Source: Triglochin maritima (lineage: Eukaryota; Streptophyta; Magnoliopsida; Alismatales; Juncaginaceae). From it: 64,000 nucleotides of DNA. The notes beneath the pieces were generated by a model. It made no database searches. It was not told where the DNA came from and saw only the letters and a program-made list of their open reading frames with translations. This document shows positions 22,740-34,096 of this stretch, piece after piece. The stretch covers positions 2,170,001-2,234,000 of the forward strand of contig OY821789.1 in the NCBI GenBank assembly GCA_963682175.1. Direction: 5' to 3'. Both the position numbers and the translations under genes were made by a program. The number at the start of each line of letters is the position of its first letter. Position 1 is the first letter of the stretch.

Positions 22740-23870
22740 TATGCACATCTACCGTTAGTGGGGTCTATTCCATCACCGTTTTCGTCCAATGTCATTAGAC
22801 AATTTACAAAATAAACCTCGTGAAATACAAATATCATTAATATTAAAAACAAAACAAAAAAAGTTAAAAACATATAACGTAAAACCTCTCCTCCCTCTCT
22901 TCTTCCTTTCCTCACCACTCTCCCCTCCCCTCCACCCATCCCCACCCCGGGACCTCCCATCCATTCTCGCCCTCACCACCCCCTCCACAGGAACAAGAGC
23001 AACAACGAGGGATTCAGAAGCAACAATGTTCTGTATGCGAGGTGGTTGGCAATGACGAATTCGCTCGTGAGGATCGGGACGGTGGAGGGGAATCTGGTTA
23101 GGAGAGCCCTTGCTGCTTTTATCCGGCCTTCTCCGCACCAGCAACGCCTACAAGGATCCTTCCAGCCCTACCCCAGTAGGGAGTTTGTGATGTTCGCCGC
23201 TGATCCCAACGGACGGGGATTCCTCGTTGAAAGGTTTGAATCAGACGACTGAGATTGTTCCTTGCAGGTTCGTCGGTAAAGTCGTGTCTGAGCTACTCCA
23301 AATTGAATGGGATATCGATGTTGTTGGTGATTTGATACCTACTTTGTGTCAGAATTTGTAAGGGGACCGAAGATTGACCATCTGTGATCGTTTGTACATA
23401 CTGAAGATTTATAACTTGATTCTGCTGGATATCTAATTAAAGGACTTGACTGTCTATCATTTGAACTTGATTTTAATAGATTATCACTAATTAATTTAAT
23501 CAATCAATCCAGTGCGAATTCACTGGTTCCCTTGTTCGTTTCTTCTTGCTGTTTGTTGCATGGAAGCCTTTGGATTGGTGGTATTGTGGTCCTCAAATTT
23601 TGCATCGTTTCGTCAAGTCATCATCAGTTTAAGGTTTAAGAGATCCCCTTTGGAGGGTGGTGGTGAAGGCGAGAAGGGAGTGGAGGTCGACGGGGTGGGG
23701 ATGGGTGGAGGGGAGAGTGGTGAGGAAGAGGAAGAAGAAGAGAGGGTAGAGATGTTTTATGTTTTTATTTTTAATATTAAGAATATTTGTATTTCACGAG
23801 GTTTATTTTACAAATCGTCTAATGGTATTAGAGGAAAACAGAATCCCACTAACAGTAGATGTTCATGGAA
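22740..23870. repeat. Large inverted-repeat structure (arms about 230 bp)
   Basis: The left arm at about 22745-22990 and the right arm at about 23650-23868 are reverse complements with moderate divergence. Shared landmarks, read left to right on the left arm, are 'catctaccgttagtgggg', 'cattagac.atttacaaaataaacctcgtgaaatacaaatat', 'ttaatattaaaaa' and a CT-rich stretch ending in 'caccactctcccctcc.ccaccc'. About 650 bp lie between the arms and include a small ORF. It may be a fold-back transposon or two copies of one repeat inserted in opposite directions; I could not identify a TSD. Confidence 0.7.
23052..23252 (+). CDS. Small hypothetical protein (66 aa) inside the inverted repeat
   Basis: The ORF runs from the ATG at 23052 to TGA at 23250-23252. 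The peptide is basic at the N-terminus (MTNSLVRIGT, VRRALAAFIRP) and ends in SREFVMFAADPNGRGFLVE plus a short acidic tail. I do not recognise a named family. The composition is typical of real plant coding sequence, and the 3' sequence (23253-23500) looks like an untranslated region. The N-terminus could act as an organelle-targeting presequence, but that is inference. It could also be a gene fragment captured between the two inverted arms. Confidence 0.35.
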   Translation: MTNSLVRIGTVEGNLVRRALAAFIRPSPHQQRLQGSFQPYPSREFVMFAADPNGRGFLVERFESDD

Positions 23871-24218
23871 GGTCATCACTAACCATGACCTGGACGACTT
23901 GGTCATCAGTACTCTCTCTCTTCAAAATCAACTTTCTCTCTCTTCCACATCAGCTTTCTCTTTCCTCAACCCACATTCTTCTCTTTCCTACACTATTCAC
24001 CTCTTAACCACAACCCAACATAACCCACAACAACCTATCTCTCTCCTCCACATCATTTCGGGGTTTATCTTGGTAAAATTTTAAAAAAAATTAAAAAAAT
24101 TTCTAAAAAATCTAAACAATTATAAAACGTATTTTCAAAAAAAATTAAAAAACTAAAACAAAAAATTCTAAAAATCAAAACAAAAAAAATAAAAAAACAA
24201 AATTTAATATTATTTTAT
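23871..24218. other. CT-rich then A-rich spacer
   Basis: Between the inverted repeat and the hairpin cluster the sequence is CT-rich (23920-24060) and then almost only A with scattered T and C (24075-24215). No gene was seen; the 190-codon frame that crosses the arm is low-complexity. Confidence 0.5.
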
Positions 24219-24219
24219 T

Positions 24220-24296
24220 CGACGACCCGGGAATTCCGGGTCGTCGACCCGGGCGTTTCAACGCCCGGGGCAGTGACCTGGGCATCTTTGCCCCTT
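24220..24296. repeat. Cluster of three GC-rich stem-loops
   Basis: Three hairpins follow one another. The first has arms CGACGACCCGG (24220-24230) and CCGGGTCGTCG (24236-24246). The second has arms CCCGGGCGTT (24248-24257) and AACGCCCGGG (24260-24269). The third is GGGCA with TGCCC around 24280-24293. They stand out sharply from the A-rich flank. Confidence 0.75.
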
Positions 24297-24656
24297 TGTT
24301 TTCTCCCGTTAAGAGGGTGTCAAAAATGACCGGTCACATATGACCGAGCGTGAGGTGTGTTTTGCACCCGTTAAGGGATGCTCTAAGCAATCCCACGGTG
24401 GGGTACATATCACCGATGACACAATCTGCCAGGTGCACGTCAACAAATTATCACTGTTTCGTGACGTATATATTTCATTTAACATTACGGACTCTTATAT
24501 AAACTCGAGAGCTCTGCACTTGGCAAAAGACCAAAACACATTTCTTCTCACAAGTCACAAACGGCGTTACCCTCCGTTAGTCAACATGCCAAGCACGTGA
24601 CGGCCACCACTCCACCCGTAAAGCGCAGATTCCCCCGCAACACCAGCGCTTCTCCA

Positions 24657-27600
24657 ATGGATCTCTCTCCTCCCTTCCTTCTCCTCTTCTCCATTTTCCT
24701 CTTCTTCCCCTTTCTCCCCCAAACCAGTCCTTAGCAGAGGCGGAGAGCTCCAATGCCAATCCCACGGTACGCGAAATCCCTAATCTCACACTCCAAATCC
24801 CCCTCACCCCTTTCCAGATCATCACTTCTAGTTTTCGATCGATCTAGTTTCGAGAATCGTGTTTTTTTTCCTTTCCGAATTTGGTAACGTCTGTTTCTTA
24901 TTTGCAGAGTGTTTCACTTCGTGTTATGATGTTGATTGATTCCAATTTACAGGTTCAGTAGTTAAATATGTGAGAAGATTTGGTAGTTAGTGAGTTACCT
25001 TCATTAATTGAACGATTTCTGCAAAATTAAAGTGGATTTGGTGCTCAACGAAGGGCGAGTTCTGTAATGATTGCAAGTAATTATGATTTAAGTAGGGACC
25101 AAAATTATTCTAAAATCATTTCGATAAGCTACATGTCTGCGCATTTATGTTCTTTGAAAAGTCAAAGTACAAAATCAACTCTTGAAATGGCATCTTGGAG
25201 ATCATGGTTCCATGCCATCAAATTTTAGAAACTTGCTATTACAATGAGTTGATATGGATTTTGAAGATGAACCGTAACTTGTTATTTGGTATGAAGGTTT
25301 TGTAGATGTTTGCGGTGGACAGCTCAATCGACGTCTTTTTCAGGAGAAAGAACCTCCAATAGCGTAGGTTCCAAAAAATATCTGAGTAATACTTTCTAAT
25401 CCGGTTGTAGAGTTCATTGAACGAAACAATATTTAATGGTTTCCAGGGATGAATTGGTTAAAGGCTACATGAGTAATTCTGAACTTGAAGAGCATGTGAA
25501 AAAGTTTGGTCAAAGATGTGGAAATATTGCAAGGACCTACAAGTACTTTCTTGAGCTTACTACCTATAATATGTTTGCGTTCATAAGTTCTCAACTAGTA
25601 CTAGAAGATTTACTCATTTAATGCATAAAGAAACCAATCAGAAAAGTGAACATCAAAAATCAGGAAAGCAAGGATTTTGCATGATGTATCTATGTTCCTT
25701 GAAGGAGGCACATAGTTTGGGTGTTAGGGGGAGCTTTCCATCTTTGTATATTTCCATTTCCAGATGCTTTACTGGATGAGATCAAACAACTGTTCTAAGC
25801 GCAAGGACATCCCTACAAATTCTCGGACCAAGACAAATTAAAATATATACTGAATTTGATCTTTGGGCTTCATGATTTGAAAAATGAATCTCTTAATTAT
25901 TATTTTTTAAATTTCGGTTCGGCATTATCAGATTGAAACAAAACCTTAATTATGCATCAATAGAAGTTGCAACGTGCCTGCTCCAATTCCTATTTCGTAT
26001 TGAATCTCTCTTGCATCTTTTAGATGGAGATTTCATAAAGAAAGCTATAATATCTTCAAATGGCGACACAGTAATGTTTGGGTATGCAACATACATGTAA
26101 AATCCTATCTGCTTGAAATATTATATGTAATTTTAAAACTATGGTATGCATATAAACTATAAACATTTGTCATTGAAGATATGTTTCATGAGAACTATAG
26201 CTGGTCCAATTCATTATATTATGAAATGTAACTCCATGGAGTCTTGTCATTCATTCTTTACCAGTGTTTGTAAATGTTGTAGTAACTCAATTATATTCTT
26301 CTCTTTGTTGGAATATCAAAATTGTAAACCAGCATCGGAAGGAGCGTGAGAGGATTCCCCTTGGTAATTATTTTATTAGTTTGAATAGTAGCATACGTTG
26401 CTCTAGTTTAAGAAACAATTAGCTTTAACGGTTCATTATGGTCTGCTTCAAAAAGTTTCCTGGTTTATGTTATGCTTTCACTTTCCTTTCTAGTGGGTGA
26501 TAGAAATCTCAGATAAGCCAGGGGTGGAAGAACCTGAACCTGCATTCAAGGTACGTACTTAAATTTGTAATTTTGCTTCTATATTTGTGCACAATATTTC
26601 TGGATTAGAAGTGTTCCCAGTGAGTCTTACCTTACTTTCCAAAACACATCCTAGATTTATTTCATTTGGGTAGATTAAAGTAAGTTCCTTGGTATTTGGC
26701 TGATACTGGACCATGGAATGAATAGTCATCCATTTTCCCGTGTTTCAATCTAGTAAATGTCGGAATCCTCCATTCTCTTCCCAATGCAAAATTTATCTCA
26801 TTTCCTTCTTCCTAGATTCATTCAACTTATACATTTTAGAAATAAGATTATGCCTTAAGGATCTTGCGACTGTATGTGCAGTTCGTTGCAAATATGCATG
26901 GAGATGAGCCTGTTGGTCGGGAGTTACTTATACGTTTGGCAAACTGGTTGTGTGATAATTACATGAAAGATCCCCTGGTATGATTTTACACCTGACATAC
27001 TTCAGGTATGCTAAGTACTTAACAATTCAACAAATGGCTTTTTGACTTTCCAGGCCACAACAATTATAAACAATATCCACCTGCACATTCTTCCAACAAT
27101 GAATCCTGATGGATTTTCTCTAAGGAGGCGTGGTAATGCAAACAATATCGACCTAAATAGAGATTTTCCTGATCAAGTGAGTGTCTTCTTTTAAATCTGG
27201 ACATCTAAGATTTCTAATTTCGCTTGGCTGAAGCAAGTAGTGCTTTATTTGGTATAATAAATCACTAATACTACATGTAAAGTTCTTCCCAGCAAATAAT
27301 ATAATAGAACAGAGACAACCAGAGACTCGAGCCGTCATGTCGTGGATAAGAGAGCGACATTTCACAGCTTCTGCAAGTTTACATGGGGGTAAGATCGGTG
27401 TTACGTTGTTTTCCACTAGGGCACTTATTGTGTTATTGAGGGTGCTGTTATTTGTGTTATCTTTTATCCATTATTTAACTGACAGTTAAATCAGGGGTTA
27501 CCATCATTAGTAAACTTTCTCCATTTGTTTGCTTTCAGGGTGCACTTGTAGCCAACTATCCGTGGGATGGCTCTCAAGATTCAAGGTAAAGTTGATGGGT

Positions 27601-30600
27601 TTCATCAAGTTTGTAATGCTGATGTGTTGGTATCTTCCACTTATCTTATTAGCTAAGTTCATAAAACTATCTTTCCTGTTGCAGGATATGCTATCGTATT
27701 AGATTGGTATTGGAGGTGAAATTTCATTAGGGAAAGCATGTATTGAACCTTTTATCCATAAATTAGATAACCCCTTATGGATGCAAGAAATTTTAACTGA
27801 TTGTTAATATGACTATGACTGTTTTCATTATCTTATATCACTATCTCATGTGCTTCCATTATTAATATTGTGTCTTAACACTTTAAGCGACACAAAAATA
27901 TTGGTTAAACTAATCTAAGAAACAAATTTCATTGCCAAAAAAGCCCCACGCGTTTGAGCTAGAACGTGGTCAGATAAGATACGGTGAAATAGAACCACAG
28001 GGACTGAATGTCCTAAGTAGATGGAAGCAGCAAGTCGATATTCTGTAAGAAATGGTATCGACTCTTGCAGACACACTTAAGTACTTAAAATGCATTATTG
28101 ATGGTTTCATGTGTAAGGTTGACTGGTATAAGAGTGAAAGTGAAAACTTGTGTAGTTATGGAATGTTAACAAGTAAAACTACACTAGGAGAATTAGTAAT
28201 GTGTCCTGACAACAAGAAGCCGCAAATATGCTTATCATCTTATCAATAATGGATTCACGGGCAACCAATGAAGGATGTTCATAATCAAGTTTTTGTTCAA
28301 GATTGATGATTTATTGAATAGTTATCTTTTTATGTTTGTCAAGATCCCTGCAGAGCACCTTCTACTTCATCAGTTGTTAAGTTGTTACTTTCTCACTTTT
28401 ATTGAGATATTTTCCTTCACTTCCACTAGATCAGCATTCAACATTTCCAAAGATATCTCATCTACCTAACATGGCAGTAAAAAGTATTCGCAGCCAGTGG
28501 TTACGAATAAAACTTATTTTACATCTTTATCAGGATTCTATCAATTTCCATTACTCTATATGTTGCGTAAACTGCCCTCGATGTTAGTTGAGGAATTGAG
28601 ACTGTTCTTGATCATTTGAAAATTTGTTTTTGTCATTGTAATTCTATATGGATTTCAGGAAACAGTACTATGGATGCCCTGATGACGAAACATTTCGATA
28701 CATTGCAAAAATTTACAGTTATTCTCACCATAATATGTCCTCAAGCCGTGAATTTCCCGAAGGGATTACAAATGGTGCACATTGGTAGTGAATATTGCTT
28801 TTAGTTTTTTCTCTCTCCCACAACTCGAAAGTTGCTATTGCTATATTTTCATGCTAGGTGCTTTGAATTGATTTTTCTAGGTACCCTGTATATGGTGGTA
28901 TGCAGGATTGGAACTACATACATGGGGGCTGTTTTGAATTGACCATGGAGCTTAGTGATGTTAAATGGCCTAAAGCAGCAGAGGTATTCCTATCTTCAAT
29001 TTCTGTTTCTTATGAAAGTGTCTCAATCTCAAATGATGCTGTTTTATATTTGAATATCTAATGCTATCATTTCTATGCCTTTGCTGATTCTGATTACTGA
29101 CATGCAGCTTCCTGTTCTGTGGGAGTACAATAGAATGAGCATGTTGAATCTTGTTGCAAGTCTTGTTAAGGTAGTACTGAAGTCGGTCATGCCGATTCAT
29201 CTGTTATCCATATATTGCATCATTATTTGCTTTTCACAGAACATATGTTAAGGTGTCATATGTGACTATTACCATTGTTGTTGGAGTGAATATTATTTGT
29301 GTCATCAGCTCCACAGAGACCATTTTACTTCATCATTTCTGATATTTCCTTCCTCTTGATGTTAGACAGGAGTGCATGGAAGGATTTTCTCATCAGCCAC
29401 AGGGCGTCCCTTGTCTGCGTCTATTTTAATCAAGGGAATTAATTATAAAGTATGCAACCTCTCTCCTACTGTAGTGCTTCGTGCCAGTACCCTCACCTTG
29501 TATACCACCACCTGATAAAAAATCATGCCTGTTCCGAGTCATCTTCGTGTAAACATGTCCTATGTTTGATTTGGCTTGACACTTGCTGGACTTGTAATTT
29601 GCTTTATTTCTACTGATAAAAAAAATGCTTCATTTCCTTTGAAAACACTTCGAAGGTGTTGTTTTCCATATGAATCTTGAATTTGATGTTGAAAAGACGT
29701 GCCTTCGTGATTCACGTGCGATATTGCTTTTACAGGTAAATGCCAGCCAAGTGTTTGGGGACTGCCATCGATTGCTCGTACCTGGTCAGAGTTATGAAGG
29801 TACCTAATATCCTTTTGGTACTTCTCACTGAAGAATGACGTAATTTTCAAATTCTGTTTTTAGTGTTTTTTAATGGAAAAGTAGTTCCCTATTATTTTCC
29901 TTGCTAAATACTATCGTCCTTCCCACCTGAATCTTCCTTGGACTTCCAACTAGGTCACTGAACCTTGTTAGCTTGCATTTACACTTTGATCCATATGGTT
30001 TCCTTCGTCACATATATACGTAAACAGGAAACAAAGTGATTCGGACTTTATAAGCTAAATGCTCACTGCAGGTTGTGAGTTTTTGCTTCATCTCTTTGGA
30101 GACAGTTTGTAGTTTGCACCATCTGACAATATATCAGAATTCTCCCAATGTTTTCTTGAGAAGAACCAGATAAAGATCGGTCATTCAAACATAAACTCAA
30201 GATGACATGTCCACTGATAATGTAATTCTTTCCTATCATTAAACTCGGCAGAATGCATGAAGGTTTAACTTGCGTGTTATCTAGTTTTCAATACGCATGA
30301 CGGTTACTGTATGTGGTCTGCAGTTGTGGCTTCTATGGCTGGTTACCGATCCAAAACTACACGCATTGAGCTGCAAGGTGAAGCTGCCAGTTTAGATTTT
30401 GTACTCGATCCAGACGATAAAGAGTCCACCAAATATCCTCAACCCACAGTCGATTGCAATTGTGATAACGGAGAGAGGAGGCTGGAGCTCGTGGATTTTC
30501 TAAGAGGGGTTCATTTGGAGATTTATGTTGCTGTAATTGCCATCATGATTTTCCTGTATCTTTTGCTTAGGAGGAAATTAACATCAAAGCCCTTGTCTCA

Positions 30601-30634
30601 AAGAGGTGGTCACACGAAAGCTGTTTCTGTTTAA
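24657..30634 (+). pseudogene. SOL1: SOL1-type metallocarboxypeptidase (M14, carboxypeptidase D-like) with two frame breaks
   Basis: SOL1 enzymes are membrane-bound zinc carboxypeptidases that trim C-terminal Arg/Lys from CLE peptide precursors in the secretory pathway. ATG 24657 opens a signal peptide (MDLSPPFLLLFSIFLFFPFL). Exons read: 24657-about 24766, about 25309-25362 (uncertain), 25447-25542, 26333-26363, 26494-26550, 26882-26977, 27054-27176, 27283-27388, 27539-27585, 28659-28784, 28881-28983, 29108-29170, 29366-29449, 29736-29799 and 30324-30634. Zinc ligands are in MHGDEPVGRE and LHGG; substrate residues in NPDGF and NNIDLNRDF; the catalytic Glu in [10 protein letters not shown] transthyretin-like domain and a C-terminal membrane helix (AVIAIMIFLYLLL) follow. 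The signal-peptide frame meets TAG about 25 codons in, so a one-base shift near a C5 run is needed. The 27388/27539 junction has one G too many. From 28659 on the frame is clean. Confidence 0.8.
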
Positions 30635-33600
30635 GTCGTCTAGTCGAAAATTATCAGTCTCTAATGCAATCAATTCCTCTTTCAACTTGCAAAAATGAAT
30701 CCATACATTTGAAGGGTTTTTCCTCACAGAACTATCTATACAGTATTGGTGAAATTCATTGTATTGTCGGCAGTAGACGTTGTTTCTAAATCTGACTATT
30801 CAGAAGATAACATACATAGAAGATAGCACCTATCATTTGTCAAACCTTGAGAAACTATCAACATTTAGATTATTATACGAAATCAAATTGCCTGCACTAA
30901 AACCCAATCATATGGAATAGAAGTGCTTAATTCATTTTTCAGCACAATAAACTTAATAAATAAATCCAGTTGAAAGATCACTAATTAGATGAACAAGTTA
31001 AGCAAGAACCAAACATATCAACACTTAGCTGTGCATCCATCCAACCAACCGTTTCATTCAATGCAACCCAATAAGTACATATTCAGAATTCCACAAAAGT
31101 ATATTGAATAGGAAAGTTGTGCTGCTTAGATTTGCTGTTCAATTATTGAATCAAGAATTTATAATATCAACTCTTAGCAGTTGAACTCAATTCTTGATTG
31201 AAGAACCGTAGTTATAAACTTATAATTGTGTATTAGGCTCAATTTTATTGGTTTTATTCATCATTCTGCTTACGAACCACGGCCACCAAAGATCCTAACA
31301 ACTACCTATGTAGTAAGAATAAGAGAGATTGAGGGAATCAATTAAATCTTTCCGCACCACCAAACCTGATCTTAACATGAACAAATCAAGTGAACTTTTA
31401 AAATTGAAAGAGCCTAACAATTAAGTCAGTTTCAGATGTCCGGATTACCCGACCAACCTTACCTACATATTAAACTCAAGGGTTAATTACAGTTTGCTCT
31501 CCTGAACTATACATTGATATTATTTTGTCCCCTTAAAGTTTCAAAATTAACAGTTACTTCTCCTGAACTTTAATTTTGTAACACTTTGTTCTCTTGAACT
31601 TCAAAAACTCATTATTTAACACACATTCGACGTTTTTTTCCTAATTTTGTTGTTGTTGTTGTTGTTGTATCCCTAATACACTCCTAAACCTATATTTACG
31701 TGAAAATTTGGATCAAAACGGATGTCAGATATGGTTGAAATTTAGATCGGATTGAGGTTATATAGAGGTTATAAAGGCACCATCACACCCTTTGTAAATT
31801 CCATATGCTTTAATTTGAAGTTGACATGCTCGTCACCATCCAAATTGAGCACCTGATCACATAATCGATGGACCCACATGAGGCGGAATTATTTTTTAAT
31901 AGGCAGGGCCTATATTCTCCAATTAAGAGTGTCCCTGGTCAACATCTTCCTCCATCTAGTAGACATTTCTTTTTGAGGAAAATTTTCCCCACTAGTAGTT
32001 GTTTAGTTGTTTAAAATCCCAAACTTATGTTATTCGTCTAGATAAAGGCGACTTGACTATATTCTTGACTACAAAATTAAAATGAATCCGATTCACAATG
32101 ATGTGTGGGTGTGTAGTTGGAAGAGTAGTGTTCGTCTGAGTTTCAGCTACAATAACCACGTAATTGTCAAACTAGCTACGTCATAATTAATGTTAGATAA
32201 GGACTATATGGTAGGATAAAAGTCCAACGTGTGTGCTTGGAGTTATAATGAAATTCAATGAAGCTCTACTCTGATTACGATGTCGTTGTGAAAAAGTCAG
32301 CGGCAGAATAATAATCAACACCCACTGTTTTTTCAGTTGAGCTTGACTCACACGCATGAGAGTAACTTATTGCGGTTTGTGTCCACAAATGGTCGTTGGT
32401 GATTCTCGACTGTTTTATTGGTTACCAAGGATGTCCTAATTGAGTTATCTAGCTATGAGATGCAGAGGCTGTTCGGATTGAGTTATCAACGAGATGCAGA
32501 TTAGAAAGAAAGATTGGTCGAGCCCATGAATTAGTGCGTGTTGTCAATATTTGTGATTCCAAAGGTCCAAGTCCCTAAACTAAACCAAATATGCGATGTA
32601 TTCTTATAGTTGGTTAAAAGACGCCTTTTAGGATTGTGTTAAACAATCGTCCAGAGAAAACGCTAAGAAATATTATTCTCTCTCTATATATAAAAGTTGA
32701 AAGCGACATGCCCAATTGACTATTGTAAAAGAGACTTTATCTCCGTTTAATTTTCTCCTGTTTTTTAAATTTTCTACGAAATATCGACAAATGTGATTCT
32801 TATCTTTTCCCCTTCTTCAATTGGAACGAGAATAATTTAGATTTAAGTTCTCAATCTTTTTAATTTTTTCCAACCATTGTATGTTTTATCACTGTAATTA
32901 CGCCACGAAAGATGACGTTCATGTTTATTGACTTATTCTTCACTTTTGAAGTCCATGTAAGAGTTTAGATTCTCCATGCAGCAGTATAGTTTAGGTGCAT
33001 TTCGCTGTCATAAATCGAAATCAGTTCCCAGTTTACAACTTCTAATTGCAGGCATAACAGAGTTTGTTTTCATTTAATACTCTTAATGCGCAAATAATGG
33101 AAACTCCTACAATATTTGCACATTCCATTTCAATACACTTACGAAGTTGTTACCCACCAAGTCAGACGAGGGGCGAGGGGCATGCTCCTGCGATTCTCTC
33201 CGTAGGTAGACGAGCTCAGTGTTTATTGTAAGGTGGTGTTGTAAATTTTATTGTAACACATGTATAACTGACTTTGATTTTATTCTAGTATGATTGTGGA
33301 TATACAATTTTATTAATTCAAACACCAACTTTTCAAAAAAAAAACTCATCAAGTCACCAGACCATAACAACTCCTGTAAAGTCGTGCAAAAGTGATGTTA
33401 CTTCTTAGATTTTTATTCTCAGTTCCATTTCCATCCATTATTGGTCAACATTTGCACAGGCCCCAAATCTTTGGCACCAGACACAACGCGGAGCAGCGTA
33501 ACCTAAACCGGTAACTTCCAGCTCCCGTCTTCTTCCAGCTCCGAAATGCTCACCAACGCTTACGTGTCACTCTCCCCTTTGCCCACCAGAGAATACGTGT

Positions 33601-33640
33601 TCAACCGCGGAGATTCCTATTCTAAAATCACCGCGATCGG
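30635..33640. other. 3 kb intergenic region without a supported gene
   Basis: AT-rich throughout. It contains the SOL1 3' UTR, a (TTG)n run near 31650-31668 and a dispersed repeat at 31490-31720. Nothing in either strand has splice context or a recognisable domain. Confidence 0.6.
31490..31720. repeat. Dispersed repeat (family shared with about 46210-46450 and 55300-55440)
   Basis: The segment carries the phrases 'cctgaactatac', 'ttttgtccccttaaagtttcaaaa', 'gttctcttgaacttcaaaaactcattattta' and 'acattcgacgtttttttcc'. Recognisable variants occur near 46230-46310 ('ttcctgaattatgc', 'cctcttgaactttaaaaag') and 55310-55440 ('actctcttaaactttaaaaaactaattattta', 'attcatcatttttttac'). No TSD or terminal repeat was identified. 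Confidence 0.55.
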
Positions 33641-33641
33641 C

Positions 33642-33652
33642 CTATTTAAATA
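33642..33652 (+). promoter_or_regulatory. TATA-like box of the choline kinase gene
   Basis: Sequence 'ctatttaaatac' about 450 bp upstream of the start codon, followed by an (ATTTC)n tract (33690-33718), a T run and a CT repeat (33735-33750) that would lie in the leader. A leader intron is possible. Confidence 0.4.
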
Positions 33653-34096
33653 CCATCTACGGCCGCGTGAAATGGGTACTCATACACAGACCCAATCATT
33701 TCATTTCATTTCATTTCAGGTTTTTTTTTTTTTTTCTCTCTCTCTCTCTTCCGGATTTCACCCCCAATTTGGCATAACTGACTTCTGAGTTGTTGTTTCT
33801 TTCGGATTCCGAATACCGACTTCGGTTGATCTCAACGATTTAGAATTCAAATCCCGTTTCGGACGCAAAATATAGTCTAGTTTATAAGTAATAGAGATTT
33901 GCCGTTTGGGGTTAACTTAACCTAACCTTGTTCTTCACTTCTCTATTGTAGAAGTCGTACTCGCGTTCGGGAGCAAACGTGAGTTTTCCTCCGAAATATT
34001 CGATTTTTATGCAAATTTCCGTCGGAAATGGATTGGATTTGTCGATTTGAGTCCGAAACTGACAATTTTTTCGTGGTTTAGAAAGGGGATTCGAGA

